A DNA stretch of 30,064 nt from CAYXZQ01 sp964469935 (GTDB lineage: Archaea; Nanobdellota; Nanobdellia; Woesearchaeales; DSVV01), in contig CAYXZQ010000021.1 in assembly GCA_964469935.1 (NCBI GenBank), positions 1-30,064 of the forward strand, written 5' to 3'. The position numbers and the translations under genes are program-made. Below are positions 7,300 through 15,500 of this stretch, piece after piece (the first letter of the stretch is position 1; each line of letters starts with the position of its first letter). The notes beneath the pieces are model-generated. The model ran no database searches and was not told the origin of the DNA. It worked only from the letters and a program-made list of their open reading frames with translations.

Positions 7300-8496
7300 T
7301 CATAGATACGAGCCGCGCCTGTATCTGAGGACCCTCGGCGCATCCCTCATGGACTTGACGACAGCGTCAATCAGCACTTCGGACATGTAATTCTCCTCGA
7401 AGCTCATCAGCCCCGCGGGCTTCTCTTTTGTCCTGACATAATCCAGAAACGCTGAAAGCTGCTCTCCGAGCTCGTCTACTTTCGGAGACGACCTGTTCTC
7501 GCCGACACGGCCCTGACCGCTCCTCTCGCTCAAAAATCCGCTGGTTATCGACAGCCCCTTTTTTGTATAAGGCGTAATCTTCGCATCAGCTTCTGAAAGG
7601 TCAGTGAGGTCGATGTCCAGGGTGACTGAGCTGTCAAAGAGATCATACAGGCGGCCAAACTCACCGACAATCTGCACAGACCTGTCCTTGTGCGGGTTCT
7701 GGAAATCATTGTACACCCGGGCGATCGTCCCGTCATCATAAGTAAGGATGCAATCTGAAGCCATCGAAATCTCCCCTTCCACCACATTGATTCCTTTGTA
7801 AAGGCTCCTGCCAAGAATCGTGATGTCATCCATGCCCTGCGCAAGCTCCCATTTCTTCGGGTCGATGATGACCTTGCCTTTCCTGCCAACAGCATACACG
7901 GTCGACGGGAATTCGTTCTTGATATTGACGAGCAGGGCATACGGATGGGGCCCTTCCTCGACAGTCACGCCGGGTATGGGATGGTCCCTCGGCCCCCGCT
8001 CCTTGCACCAGTTGATATTGATCTGCCTGGGCCTGATCTTGGCATCTTTCAGATACTCCATGGCAGCCTGGAAATCAGGATTGAAAAGCATCTGGCTGCC
8101 TGTTGCATTGAGGGTCCTGTATTCAGCTGCCAGGTCGACGAGCTTCTTCGATTTTTCAAGGTCCGCATCCAAAGGTTTCGGGATGAATGTCGGGATGCCC
8201 TTCGAGACAAACGACTTTGCTGTATCATAATGGACATTCGCCGGAGTCGACACTATCACGAAATCAAGGAGCTTCCCCTCGAGCCCGGGGATGCCCACGA
8301 ACCTGTGCTCGTCAGGGATGCCGAAGTCTTCGCCTCTCTCCCGCAAGGTATCGATGTTATGGTCGACAAGGTATATATTGTTGAAATTGCCACAAAGGTC
8401 CCTGCCGTACCTGCCTGTGAACCTCTGCAGGGCGAACTTCGCAAAGTTGCCTGCACCCACGATCGCTCCGTCAAGTTTTTCCATATTTACCATCAT
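7300..8496 (-). CDS. Gfo/Idh/MocA family NAD(P)-dependent oxidoreductase
   Basis: The N-terminal Rossmann domain has the dinucleotide motif GAIVGAGNFAKFA, then FVIVSTPANVHYD and FIPKPLDADLEKSKKL. The last is the EKP-like loop of the family, with IPKP in place of the usual EKP. The C-terminal part matches the mixed alpha/beta substrate domain (GEISMASDCILTYDDGT). Such enzymes oxidise or reduce sugars or nucleotide sugars, so a role in making a rare sugar for the neighbouring glycan locus is likely. The start is uncertain. ATG 8514 lies upstream of the transcription start predicted from the TATA at 8526-8536. ATG 8496 has a GGTGAT sequence 10 bases before it, and ATG 8484 begins the conserved MEKLDG. 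I report 8496. Confidence 0.85.
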   Translation of the reverse strand: MMVNMEKLDGAIVGAGNFAKFALQRFTGRYGRDLCGNFNNIYLVDHNIDTLRERGEDFGIPDEHRFVGIPGLEGKLLDFVIVSTPANVHYDTAKSFVSKGIPTFIPKPLDADLEKSKKLVDLAAEYRTLNATGSQMLFNPDFQAAMEYLKDAKIRPRQININWCKERGPRDHPIPGVTVEEGPHPYALLVNIKNEFPSTVYAVGRKGKVIIDPKKWELAQGMDDITILGRSLYKGINVVEGEISMASDCILTYDDGTIARVYNDFQNPHKDRSVQIVGEFGRLYDLFDSSVTLDIDLTDLSEADAKITPYTKKGLSITSGFLSERSGQGRVGENRSSPKVDELGEQLSAFLDYVRTKEKPAGLMSFEENYMSEVLIDAVVKSMRDAPRVLRYRRGSYL

Positions 8497-8572
8497 CGTC
8501 AAATTAATCACCATTAATAAGTAGTCATTAATAAATCTTTCGATGATATTGGCTCCTAGGATGTTTAATAAC

Positions 8573-8583
8573 TTTTATAAATA
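8573..8583. promoter_or_regulatory. TATA box between divergent oxidoreductase and capD-like operons
   Basis: TTTTATAAATA is centred 38 bases before the plus-strand ATG at 8616, predicting a start near 8604. The element is nearly symmetric and could also serve the minus strand. A second A/T box at 8526-8536 (ATTTATTAATG on the minus strand) suits the oxidoreductase gene. Confidence 0.5.
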
Positions 8584-8615
8584 AAGCCCTAATTTCCTGA
8601 GAACAGCAGGGGTTA

Positions 8616-9644
8616 ATGATGAAAGAGCATTTCAGGGGAAAATCAGTGCTTGTCACAGGCGGGGCAGGGACAGTGGGCCAGGAGCTTGTAAAGCAGCTTG
8701 TGAAGCTCGGGCCGAAGGAGATAATAATCATCGACAACAACGAGTCAGAGCTGTTCCTTATGCTCGAGCACCTCAACGGGAAGATAAGAGGATATGTCGG
8801 CGACATAACCAACAGGGACTTCATCATGCGGGCGTTCACCGGCGTCGACATCGTGTTCCACACGGCTGCGCTCAAGCACGTGATACTCGGCGAGAGGAGC
8901 CCGGATTCCATTGTCGAGACCAACATAATAGGACTCCAGAATGTCCTCGACGCGAGCCTGGCGAACAATGTGGAGAAGTTCATATTCACGAGCTCGGACA
9001 AGGCAGTCAACCCGACGAATGTCATGGGGACGTCCAAGCTCATGGGCGAGAGGCTTGTAACTGCCACGAACAGCAAGAAGAAGGGCCAGAAGACCCTGTT
9101 CTGCTCGACAAGGTTCGGCAATGTCATAGGCTCGAGAGGCTCGGTGTTCCCTATCTTCCGCGAGCAGATAATGAAGGGCGGGCCTGTGACCCTCACAGAC
9201 AGGGAGATGACAAGGTTCATAATGACGATAGAGGAGGCTGCAGGGCTCATCATAGAATCGAGCACCCTGACAGAAGGCGGAGAGGTGTTCGTCACCAAGA
9301 TGCCGGTCATAAGGATAGAGGACCTGGCAAAGGTCATGATAGAAGAGCTATCAGGCGCCTGCGGACATGACCCCAAGGACGTGAAGATCAAGTTGATAGG
9401 GCCAAAGCCAGGGGAGAAGCTCTACGAGGAGCTCATGAGCGGAGAGGAGACAAAGCGCTCTTACGAATTCGACAGGTTCTTCTCGATACTGCCTGCCTTC
9501 AGCTCGGTTTACGAGGACATAGGCTATTCATATCTCAGGAAAGGGAACAAGGTCAGCAAGCCGTATATTTCAGCATCTGAGAAGCCGCTCTCAAAGAAGG
9601 AGATAAGGGATTTTTTGCACAGGAACAGGCTGACAGGGTGCTGA
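8616..9644 (+). CDS. CapD/PseB-type UDP-HexNAc 4,6-dehydratase
   Basis: The 342-residue extended-SDR protein has the NAD motif TGGAGTVG (14-21), FHTAALKHV (81-89), SSDKA (126-130) and NPTNVMGTSK ending in Lys141. The SDR tyrosine is Met137 here, as in the CapD/WbpM/PglF group, where Asp and Lys of SSDKA carry catalysis. RPGEKLYEE-like PGEKLYEELM near residue 260 is also diagnostic. It lacks the four membrane helices of long WbpM-type enzymes and resembles the short soluble form. The expected reaction turns UDP-GlcNAc into a UDP-4-keto-6-deoxy-HexNAc. It heads a plus-strand operon; the next ATG follows its stop after one base. A second ATG at 8619 is equally usable. Confidence 0.9.
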   Translation: MMKEHFRGKSVLVTGGAGTVGQELVKQLVKLGPKEIIIIDNNESELFLMLEHLNGKIRGYVGDITNRDFIMRAFTGVDIVFHTAALKHVILGERSPDSIVETNIIGLQNVLDASLANNVEKFIFTSSDKAVNPTNVMGTSKLMGERLVTATNSKKKGQKTLFCSTRFGNVIGSRGSVFPIFREQIMKGGPVTLTDREMTRFIMTIEEAAGLIIESSTLTEGGEVFVTKMPVIRIEDLAKVMIEELSGACGHDPKDVKIKLIGPKPGEKLYEELMSGEETKRSYEFDRFFSILPAFSSVYEDIGYSYLRKGNKVSKPYISASEKPLSKKEIRDFLHRNRLTGC

Positions 9645-9645
9645 A

Positions 9646-10794
9646 ATGAGGATTCTTATTCTTGGAGGGGACGGATATCTCGGCTGGCCCACTGCAATGC
9701 ACCTCTCGAACAGGGGCCATGATGTATTTGTAGTTGATAGCTATCTCAAGAGAAAGCTCATGGAGGAGACAGGAAGCCTGCCTCTTGTGACACCTCCCAG
9801 GCTCAAAGAAAGGGCAAGGACCTGGAAAGAGGTCTCCGGGAAGGAGATAGGATATGCGATCGGCGACTGCTCTGACTACGATTTTCTCAAGGGCGTCGTG
9901 AAAAAATTTGCGCCCGACGGGATTGTCCATTATGCAGAACAGCCCTCAGGGCCTTATTCCATGATGGGGCAGAAGGAGGCATCGCTCACCCTCAACAACA
10001 ACCTCAACTCGACACTGAACATAATCTATGCTGTGATGGAAGAGGCGCCCGACGCCCACATAGTGAAGCTGGGGACAATGGGGGAGTACGGCACGCCTGA
10101 CATAGACATCGAGGAGGGGTGGATAGACATCGAGCACAAGGGCAGGAAGGACAGGTTCCTCTTCCCTAGGGCAGCAGGAAGCCTCTACCACACCACGAAG
10201 GTCCAGGACACTGACCTGCTCTGGTTCTATGCAAGGACATTCGGCATCAGGGTTACAGACCTCATGCAGGGGCCGGTATACGGGCTTTACACAGAAGAGG
10301 CGCTGATGGACATGAGGCTCATGCCGGGCTTCAATTACGACGACATCTTCGGAACAGTGCTCAACAGGTTCCTTGTCCAGGCAGTCGCCGGCCACCCCCT
10401 GACAGTCTTCGGCAAAGGCGGGCAGACAAGAGGGTATCTCAACATCATCGACACAATGAACTGCGTAGAGCTTGCGCTTCTCCACCCTTCGAAAAAAGGC
10501 GAGCTCAGGATATTCAACCAATTGACCGAGACATTCACTGTGAATGAGCTTGCAGAAAAAGTTAAAAAAACAGGCGACAGCCTCGGCCTCAAGGTGAAGA
10601 TAAAGAGCATCGAGAACCCGAGAAAGGAGAAGGAGGAGCACTACTACAACCCGAAGTACACCGGGCTCAAGAAGCTCGGGCTAAAACCCAACCTGCTGAC
10701 GGATGAGGTCATGGAAAAGCTTCTAAAGGCTGTGATGAAGCACAGGGATAAAATCGACATGAAATTGGTCATGCCTAGGGTGAGATGGAGATGA
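9646..10794 (+). CDS. agl3: UDP-sulfoquinovose synthase (SQD1/Agl3-like)
   Basis: The 382-residue protein carries LGGDGYLGWPTA (6-17), the NAD loop variant characteristic of SQD1. Catalytic residues match plant SQD1 with an offset of one: Thr144 and Met145 in LGTMGEYG, Tyr181 and Lys185 in YHTTK. Also conserved are EQPSGPYSMMG, MQGPVYGL, NRFLVQA and TVFGKGGQTRGYLNI. SQD1 makes UDP-sulfoquinovose from UDP-glucose and sulfite. In Sulfolobus the homologue Agl3 supplies this sulfonated sugar to the N-glycan, and the glycan setting here points to the same use rather than sulfolipid. An AGGGTG site precedes the ATG by five bases. The 3' end overlaps the next gene by four bases (ATGA). Confidence 0.95.
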   Translation: MRILILGGDGYLGWPTAMHLSNRGHDVFVVDSYLKRKLMEETGSLPLVTPPRLKERARTWKEVSGKEIGYAIGDCSDYDFLKGVVKKFAPDGIVHYAEQPSGPYSMMGQKEASLTLNNNLNSTLNIIYAVMEEAPDAHIVKLGTMGEYGTPDIDIEEGWIDIEHKGRKDRFLFPRAAGSLYHTTKVQDTDLLWFYARTFGIRVTDLMQGPVYGLYTEEALMDMRLMPGFNYDDIFGTVLNRFLVQAVAGHPLTVFGKGGQTRGYLNIIDTMNCVELALLHPSKKGELRIFNQLTETFTVNELAEKVKKTGDSLGLKVKIKSIENPRKEKEEHYYNPKYTGLKKLGLKPNLLTDEVMEKLLKAVMKHRDKIDMKLVMPRVRWR

Positions 10795-11753
10795 GCGACA
10801 GCAAGAGTCCAAGGGTGCTTGTCACAGGAGGGTGCGGGTTCATAGGGACCAACCTCTGCGAGTTCCTGCTCGAGAAGACTGATTTTAGCATTGTCATCCT
10901 TGACAACCTGAGCGTGGGAAAGCTGAGCGATATCGAGAATGTCAGGGGATTTGACAAGAGCAGGGTGACTTTCATAAAAGGCGATATCAGGAATGAAGAG
11001 GACATCAAGAAAGCCATGGAAGGCTGCACGCACGTCGTCAGCCTCGCAGCCCAGACAGGAGTGATACCTTCTGTGGAAGACCCGTCGGGCGACGAGGAAG
11101 TGAATGTCAGGGGCACGCTGAACCTGCTGAGAGCAGCAGTCGATAATAAGGTAGAGAGATTCATCCATGCCTCGTCAGCCGCGCCTCTCGGCGAGCAGGA
11201 TATGCCTCTCAATGAGGATAAGGTCCCAAGGCCGCTTTCACCGTACGGGGCCAGCAAGCTTGCGGGCGAGGGATACTGCAGCGCGTTCTCGGGCTCGTTC
11301 GGGCTGGACACTGTCGTGCTCAGGTTCTCGAATGTCTACGGCCCGAAATCATACAACAAGGGAAGCGTGATTCCGAAGTTCATAAAGAGGATACTCGACG
11401 GCAAGGAGCTGGTCATATACGGGGACGGCAGGCAGACCAGGGATTTCATCTATGTAAAAGACATATGCAGCGCGATCCACCTGGCTCTGACAGCCCGGTT
11501 CGATTCGAAGTCCAGCCTCATCCAGATAGGCACAGGCAGGGAGACAGACATAAACAGGCTTGTAGGTCTGCTGAAGAAAGGCTTCCCCGGCAAGACGATC
11601 AGGACCAGGTTTGCCGAGGCGAGGCAGGGCGAGATAGTGAGGAATTACACAGACATCAGCAGGGCGCAAAAGATGCTCGGCTTTGAGCCGGAAGTGGAGC
11701 TTGAAAAAGGGCTGGTGTCCACTATCGGATGGTTTGTCAAGAAAGACCTGTGA
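10791..11753 (+). CDS. GalE/WbpP-like NAD-dependent nucleotide-sugar epimerase
   Basis: This is a 320-residue extended SDR with TGGCGFIG (12-19), SLAAQTGV (84-91), a serine pair in HASSAAPLGE (127-135) and catalytic YGASK (Tyr152, Lys156). NVYGP and GDGRQTRDFIYV are the usual UDP-sugar-binding segments. The family contains UDP-hexose and UDP-HexNAc 4-epimerases; specificity cannot be told. The usual VYG after the serines is replaced by PLG, a small local oddity. I chose the ATG at 10791 over 10785 because it forms an ATGA overlap with the preceding stop and has GGTGAG six bases upstream. It is the third gene of the operon beginning at 8616. Confidence 0.88.
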   Translation: MSDSKSPRVLVTGGCGFIGTNLCEFLLEKTDFSIVILDNLSVGKLSDIENVRGFDKSRVTFIKGDIRNEEDIKKAMEGCTHVVSLAAQTGVIPSVEDPSGDEEVNVRGTLNLLRAAVDNKVERFIHASSAAPLGEQDMPLNEDKVPRPLSPYGASKLAGEGYCSAFSGSFGLDTVVLRFSNVYGPKSYNKGSVIPKFIKRILDGKELVIYGDGRQTRDFIYVKDICSAIHLALTARFDSKSSLIQIGTGRETDINRLVGLLKKGFPGKTIRTRFAEARQGEIVRNYTDISRAQKMLGFEPEVELEKGLVSTIGWFVKKDL

Positions 11754-11774
11754 CCGACTGCTGCAGACATCACA

Positions 11775-13571
11775 ATGCTGGGGAAAAATCTATTGAAAAA
11801 CAGGAAGACAAGGGTATGGCTGCTCATAGCCCTCCTCGCAGCGTGCTTTCTCATAAGGTTCTACAATGCCGGGGCGCTCAGCGGCGGGGATGATTCAGGC
11901 TACGCATCCTGGGTCTACTATGCCCTGCAAAAGCCCTCAAGGCTTGTCTATCTCTCGATGCCGGACCAGCCGATATATTACCAGGCCTTCACAGACCTGA
12001 GGAATTTCTCCATCATCCCTGTCGTGCCTTTTGTCCTGCTTCTCGGATATACCACGACTGCCATGAGGATGGCAAGCCTGATTTTCGCAGTCCTGTCAGC
12101 CCTGATGCTGTACCTGATAGCAAAGAGGTATTTTGACTACAGGATATCGATGCTTGCCGTGCTTCTCCTCGTGTTCTCACCCATCCACATTGCATTCACC
12201 AGGGTCGCATTCGTCGACTCTGCGCTCACATTCTACTCCATGCTCATAATATATCTCGTCATCAGGGGGATAGAGGAGGAGAAGAACTATCTCTTCTATC
12301 TGGCCACGGTCTTCAGCGTGTTCAGCCTTCTCACCACCAATTTCAGGGGGGCCGTGCCCCTGGTCTGCCTGCTGCCGTTTGCGCTCCTGTCAAGACCCAC
12401 AAGAAAGCAATGGACCCACCTTATAGTTGCCGGCCTGCTTGTACCCGTGATATACATCGGCTACGCCCTTCTGCCTGTGCTCTGGGGAAACTACGGCTAT
12501 ATCGACATCATTTTTCAAAGGGTCGCGTACAATGCGCTCGGCAAGGCAGTCTCGAGAAACTCGGCCGGGTTCCTGTCCTCGTTCATCAGGCTAGGGAAAT
12601 ACCTGTATTTCACTGTCTTCTTCGGGCTCATCGCCCTTCCTGCGCTCTTCGGGGTGTACTTCTCGGCAAAAAAGATAAAAAAGCCCATATTTGCGCTGCT
12701 TGTAACCTACTTCGCAAGCTCCATTGTCTTCTTCCTGCAGGGCTCGTTCTTCCCGTCAAGGCAGACATTCTACGCTCCGGTGCTTGCTCTTCTCGCATCC
12801 ATAGGGATATTCAGCATCTACGGATTGAAGAAGAAGAGATCAATCGGGATAATCACCCTTGCCTCTTTCTATGTCACGTACATGATACTGGTCGTCATCA
12901 TCAGCCTGACCTATGTTCCTGACACCTCGGGCATCAGGGACTCGATAGCAAGCCTCATCGGCTCCGGCGCCTACAATGCCCTGGTCGTCATCTCTCTTGG
13001 GGCAGCGGGGATATTTTTCATTGCCCCCATATTCATCATGCTGAGCTCCAGGATTACGGGCTTCCTTGAAAAGTCGAAGGACAGGGTCCTTTGGTTCGGA
13101 AAGGCTGCGCTCTGGGCCTTCATAATAATCAATGTCGCTGTCCCTGCATATCTCGTCGCTGGAGGCGTGGGGATCTATCACAGGTCCGAGGCGATAAATT
13201 CCATTGCGGATTACCTGAACCAACATAAAGGCGATGAGCTGTACGGATGCGTCGCGGGCATACATTCAAAGACACTGACGTATCTCCTGCAGAAGCCGTG
13301 CGCAGACTGGCTCCAGGTCGACAGGGGCTGGCTCGACGAGAACGCGAGGAACGGCAGCGTGAAGTATTTCCTTGTAAATACAGGGTACGGGACCCCCGGG
13401 CTTGCAGCATTCCTGCCTGACGGCTCGATAGACACCCAGGCAAACTCCAGCTACTGGGGATTCCGGAAGGAGAAGTGGGACTGGCTCATGAACAACACTG
13501 CCGACATTACAGCAGAGACGAGCCTCGGGGCAGGCAACGGCCAGTTCATCCTGAGGGAATACAGCAAGTGA
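11775..13571 (+). CDS. GT39-like membrane glycosyltransferase
   Basis: The 598-residue integral membrane protein has about a dozen hydrophobic segments and a C-terminal soluble domain of roughly 130 residues. After the first helix (about 14-30) comes GALSGGDDSGYASW, with Asp39-Asp40 where GT-C enzymes of the PMT/ArnT class carry the essential acidic pair. FTRVAFVDSALTF also matches the second luminal loop of this class. It probably takes a sugar from a polyprenyl-phosphate donor on the outer membrane face. It follows the epimerase by 21 bases with no evident ribosome binding site or TATA box, so it is likely the last gene of the operon. Its 3' end faces the flippase-like gene, with four bases between the stops. 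Confidence 0.83.
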   Translation: MLGKNLLKNRKTRVWLLIALLAACFLIRFYNAGALSGGDDSGYASWVYYALQKPSRLVYLSMPDQPIYYQAFTDLRNFSIIPVVPFVLLLGYTTTAMRMASLIFAVLSALMLYLIAKRYFDYRISMLAVLLLVFSPIHIAFTRVAFVDSALTFYSMLIIYLVIRGIEEEKNYLFYLATVFSVFSLLTTNFRGAVPLVCLLPFALLSRPTRKQWTHLIVAGLLVPVIYIGYALLPVLWGNYGYIDIIFQRVAYNALGKAVSRNSAGFLSSFIRLGKYLYFTVFFGLIALPALFGVYFSAKKIKKPIFALLVTYFASSIVFFLQGSFFPSRQTFYAPVLALLASIGIFSIYGLKKKRSIGIITLASFYVTYMILVVIISLTYVPDTSGIRDSIASLIGSGAYNALVVISLGAAGIFFIAPIFIMLSSRITGFLEKSKDRVLWFGKAALWAFIIINVAVPAYLVAGGVGIYHRSEAINSIADYLNQHKGDELYGCVAGIHSKTLTYLLQKPCADWLQVDRGWLDENARNGSVKYFLVNTGYGTPGLAAFLPDGSIDTQANSSYWGFRKEKWDWLMNNTADITAETSLGAGNGQFILREYSK

Positions 13572-13575
13572 GCTC

Positions 13576-14541
13576 CTAGAGATCGCTCTCCTTGATGTCG
13601 ACGGGATTATAGAGCCAGGCAGCGAGGCCCAGGAACGTCACGAGGACATAATTGATGAGGATAATGAATGAGAATGCTATCGCCTCCTCGCTTGAGAGGC
13701 CGATGCTTGCGAAGAGGAGCACGAAGAGCGCATCCCTCGTCCCGATCCCTGAGAACGATATGGGGATGCTCGTGATTATCGTCGCGAGCGAGGCGAAGAC
13801 GACGACCTGGAAATAGGATATGGGGATGGACATGAGCCTCGCTATCACGTAGAAGAACAGGAAGTTGACTAGCCAGATGAGGAGAGACAGGACCGACGTG
13901 TAGAAGAGGCCCCAGCCCTTCATGAGCCTCATGTCCCTGAAGAAGTCATCGGCATGCTTCTCGATCCTGGACCTAAGCCCGCCAGGCAAGAGAAACCTGC
14001 TCGAGATTTCGAAAAGTCCCAGCCTGAGCCTCTCTGACGAGATTATCACAAGGACGACGAAGAACGCAAGCACTATGACCAGCGATATTATCATGACCTG
14101 GTTGCTGAAGACCGACGAGAACAAAAACAGCCCTGCAAGCGCGAACAACAGCATGAACGACGTGTCCTGGAGCCTGTCGACAAGGATGCTGACGACCGAC
14201 CTGCCCAGGGAGCGGGCTTTCTGCTTTATCATGTAGACCCTCACTATCTCGCCGAGCCTTCCGGGAAGGACATTGGACACGAAGGCCGTGGTGTAGAGTA
14301 TCAGCGCCGAGTCCATGAACCCCAGCCCGATCTTCTGCATCTTGAGTATCAGCTTCCACTTGTAGGCCCTCAGCGGGGTTATGACGAATATCTTCACGAC
14401 GAGGATGAGAATGATGAGCATGAAATTAGCATTGTATATGATGCTGAACATCTTCGAGAGGTCGATTTTCATCAGGATGAAGACGAAAAGGACGACGCTC
14501 AAGGCCTTCAATGCCCAAAGAATGTATCTCTTCAGTCCCAT
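13576..14541 (-). CDS. UPF0104/LPG-synthase-TM family membrane protein (flippase-like)
   Basis: The 321-residue protein has seven or eight membrane helices. Signature segments of the UPF0104 family (Pfam LPG_synthase_TM) are LPGRLGEIVRVYMIKQK (about residues 92-108), VDRLQDTSFM and ITSIPISFSGIGTRDALF. Homologues include the membrane half of bacterial MprF and the C-terminal part of haloarchaeal AglD; many stand-alone archaeal members occur in glycosylation loci. The biochemical role of stand-alone members is not settled, and lipid or lipid-linked sugar translocation is the usual suggestion. It is the third gene of the ugd operon, five bases after the uronate epimerase stop. Confidence 0.85.
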   Translation of the reverse strand: MGLKRYILWALKALSVVLFVFILMKIDLSKMFSIIYNANFMLIILILVVKIFVITPLRAYKWKLILKMQKIGLGFMDSALILYTTAFVSNVLPGRLGEIVRVYMIKQKARSLGRSVVSILVDRLQDTSFMLLFALAGLFLFSSVFSNQVMIISLVIVLAFFVVLVIISSERLRLGLFEISSRFLLPGGLRSRIEKHADDFFRDMRLMKGWGLFYTSVLSLLIWLVNFLFFYVIARLMSIPISYFQVVVFASLATIITSIPISFSGIGTRDALFVLLFASIGLSSEEAIAFSFIILINYVLVTFLGLAAWLYNPVDIKESDL

Positions 14542-14546
14542 CTTGA

Positions 14547-15500
14547 CTAGTTCATGCTGTAAAAATCCTTATACCACTCGACAAACCTCTTGACGCCCTC
14601 CTCGACATCAACCTTGGGCTCGAAGCCGAGCAGCTTCTTCGCCTTCGATATGTCGGCCGAGGTCTCCTTCACGTCTCCCGGCTGCATGTCCATCAGATTG
14701 AGCTTTGCCTTCTTGCCCAGGGCCTTCTCGATGAATGAGATGTAGTCCATCAGCTTCACAGGGCTGCCGTTTCCGAGGTTTATTATCTCGTAGCCCATGG
14801 GCTTCTCGAGCGCAAGGACAAATCCCTCGACAATGTCGCCGACATATGTGAAATCCCTCATCATGTCGCCGTGGTTGTAGACGTCGATGGGCTTTCCCTC
14901 GAGGATGTTCTTGGTGAACCTGAAGAGCGCCATGTCAGGCCTGCCGAAGGGGCCGTAGACAGTGAAGAACCGCAGGCATGTTATGTCAATGCCGAAAAGA
15001 TGGTTATAGACATGAGCCAGTAGCTCGCAGCCGCGCTTGGAAGCAGAGTATATCGATACAGGGCTGTCCACCCTCTGGTCCTCTGTGAAGGGCATGTCCT
15101 CATTGAGGCCGTAGACTGACGAGGTCGAGGCAAACACGATGTGGCTGATTTTGTTCCTCTTCGCAAGCTCGAAGATGTTCAGGGTGCCGACATAGTTCGA
15201 CTCTGCATACGCGAACGGGTTCTCCAGGGAATACCTGACACCTGCCTGGGCAGCGAGATGGCAGATCTTGTCTATCCTGTTCTCTGAAAATATCTTCTCG
15301 AGCGCCTCCTTGTCCGCGATATCTGACTTGTAGAACCTTATCCTGTCCTTGAACTGCGCAAGCCTTGCCTTCTTGAGGTCCGGGTCGTAGTACTCGTTCA
15401 TGTTGTCGACGCAGACCACGCCGTACCCCTTCTCAAGCAGCCTGATGATGAGATGGCTGCCTATGAACCCTGCGCCGCCGGTTACAAGTACAGTCTTCAT
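14547..15500 (-). CDS. UDP-glucuronate 4-epimerase-like SDR
   Basis: The 317-residue protein carries TGGAGFIG (7-14), then DNMNEYYDPDLKKARL (32-47), which is typical of glucuronate epimerases. HLAAQAGVRYSLENP (81-95), SSVYG, the catalytic YSASK (Tyr151, Lys155) and RFFTVYGPFGRPDMALFRF follow. The last segment and NHGDMMRDFTYVGDIV separate this group from ordinary GalE. It should interconvert UDP-glucuronate and UDP-galacturonate. The gene upstream makes UDP-glucuronate, and the two overlap by four bases (ATGA at 15497-15500), which supports the assignment strongly. The product would be a building block for the acidic glycan predicted here. Confidence 0.9.
   Translation of the reverse strand: MKTVLVTGGAGFIGSHLIIRLLEKGYGVVCVDNMNEYYDPDLKKARLAQFKDRIRFYKSDIADKEALEKIFSENRIDKICHLAAQAGVRYSLENPFAYAESNYVGTLNIFELAKRNKISHIVFASTSSVYGLNEDMPFTEDQRVDSPVSIYSASKRGCELLAHVYNHLFGIDITCLRFFTVYGPFGRPDMALFRFTKNILEGKPIDVYNHGDMMRDFTYVGDIVEGFVLALEKPMGYEIINLGNGSPVKLMDYISFIEKALGKKAKLNLMDMQPGDVKETSADISKAKKLLGFEPKVDVEEGVKRFVEWYKDFYSMN

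Noticed and set aside
8528..9391. Long 287-codon minus-strand frame opposite the CapD-like gene
   Set aside because: It is antisense to a gene with clear SDR motifs, is rich in Ser/Met/Thr as expected of a shadow frame, and shows no family motif.
9946..10641. 231-codon minus-strand frame opposite the sulfoquinovose synthase gene
   Set aside because: Composition is Cys/His/Glu-rich from reversed codons; the plus strand carries a full set of SQD1 motifs.
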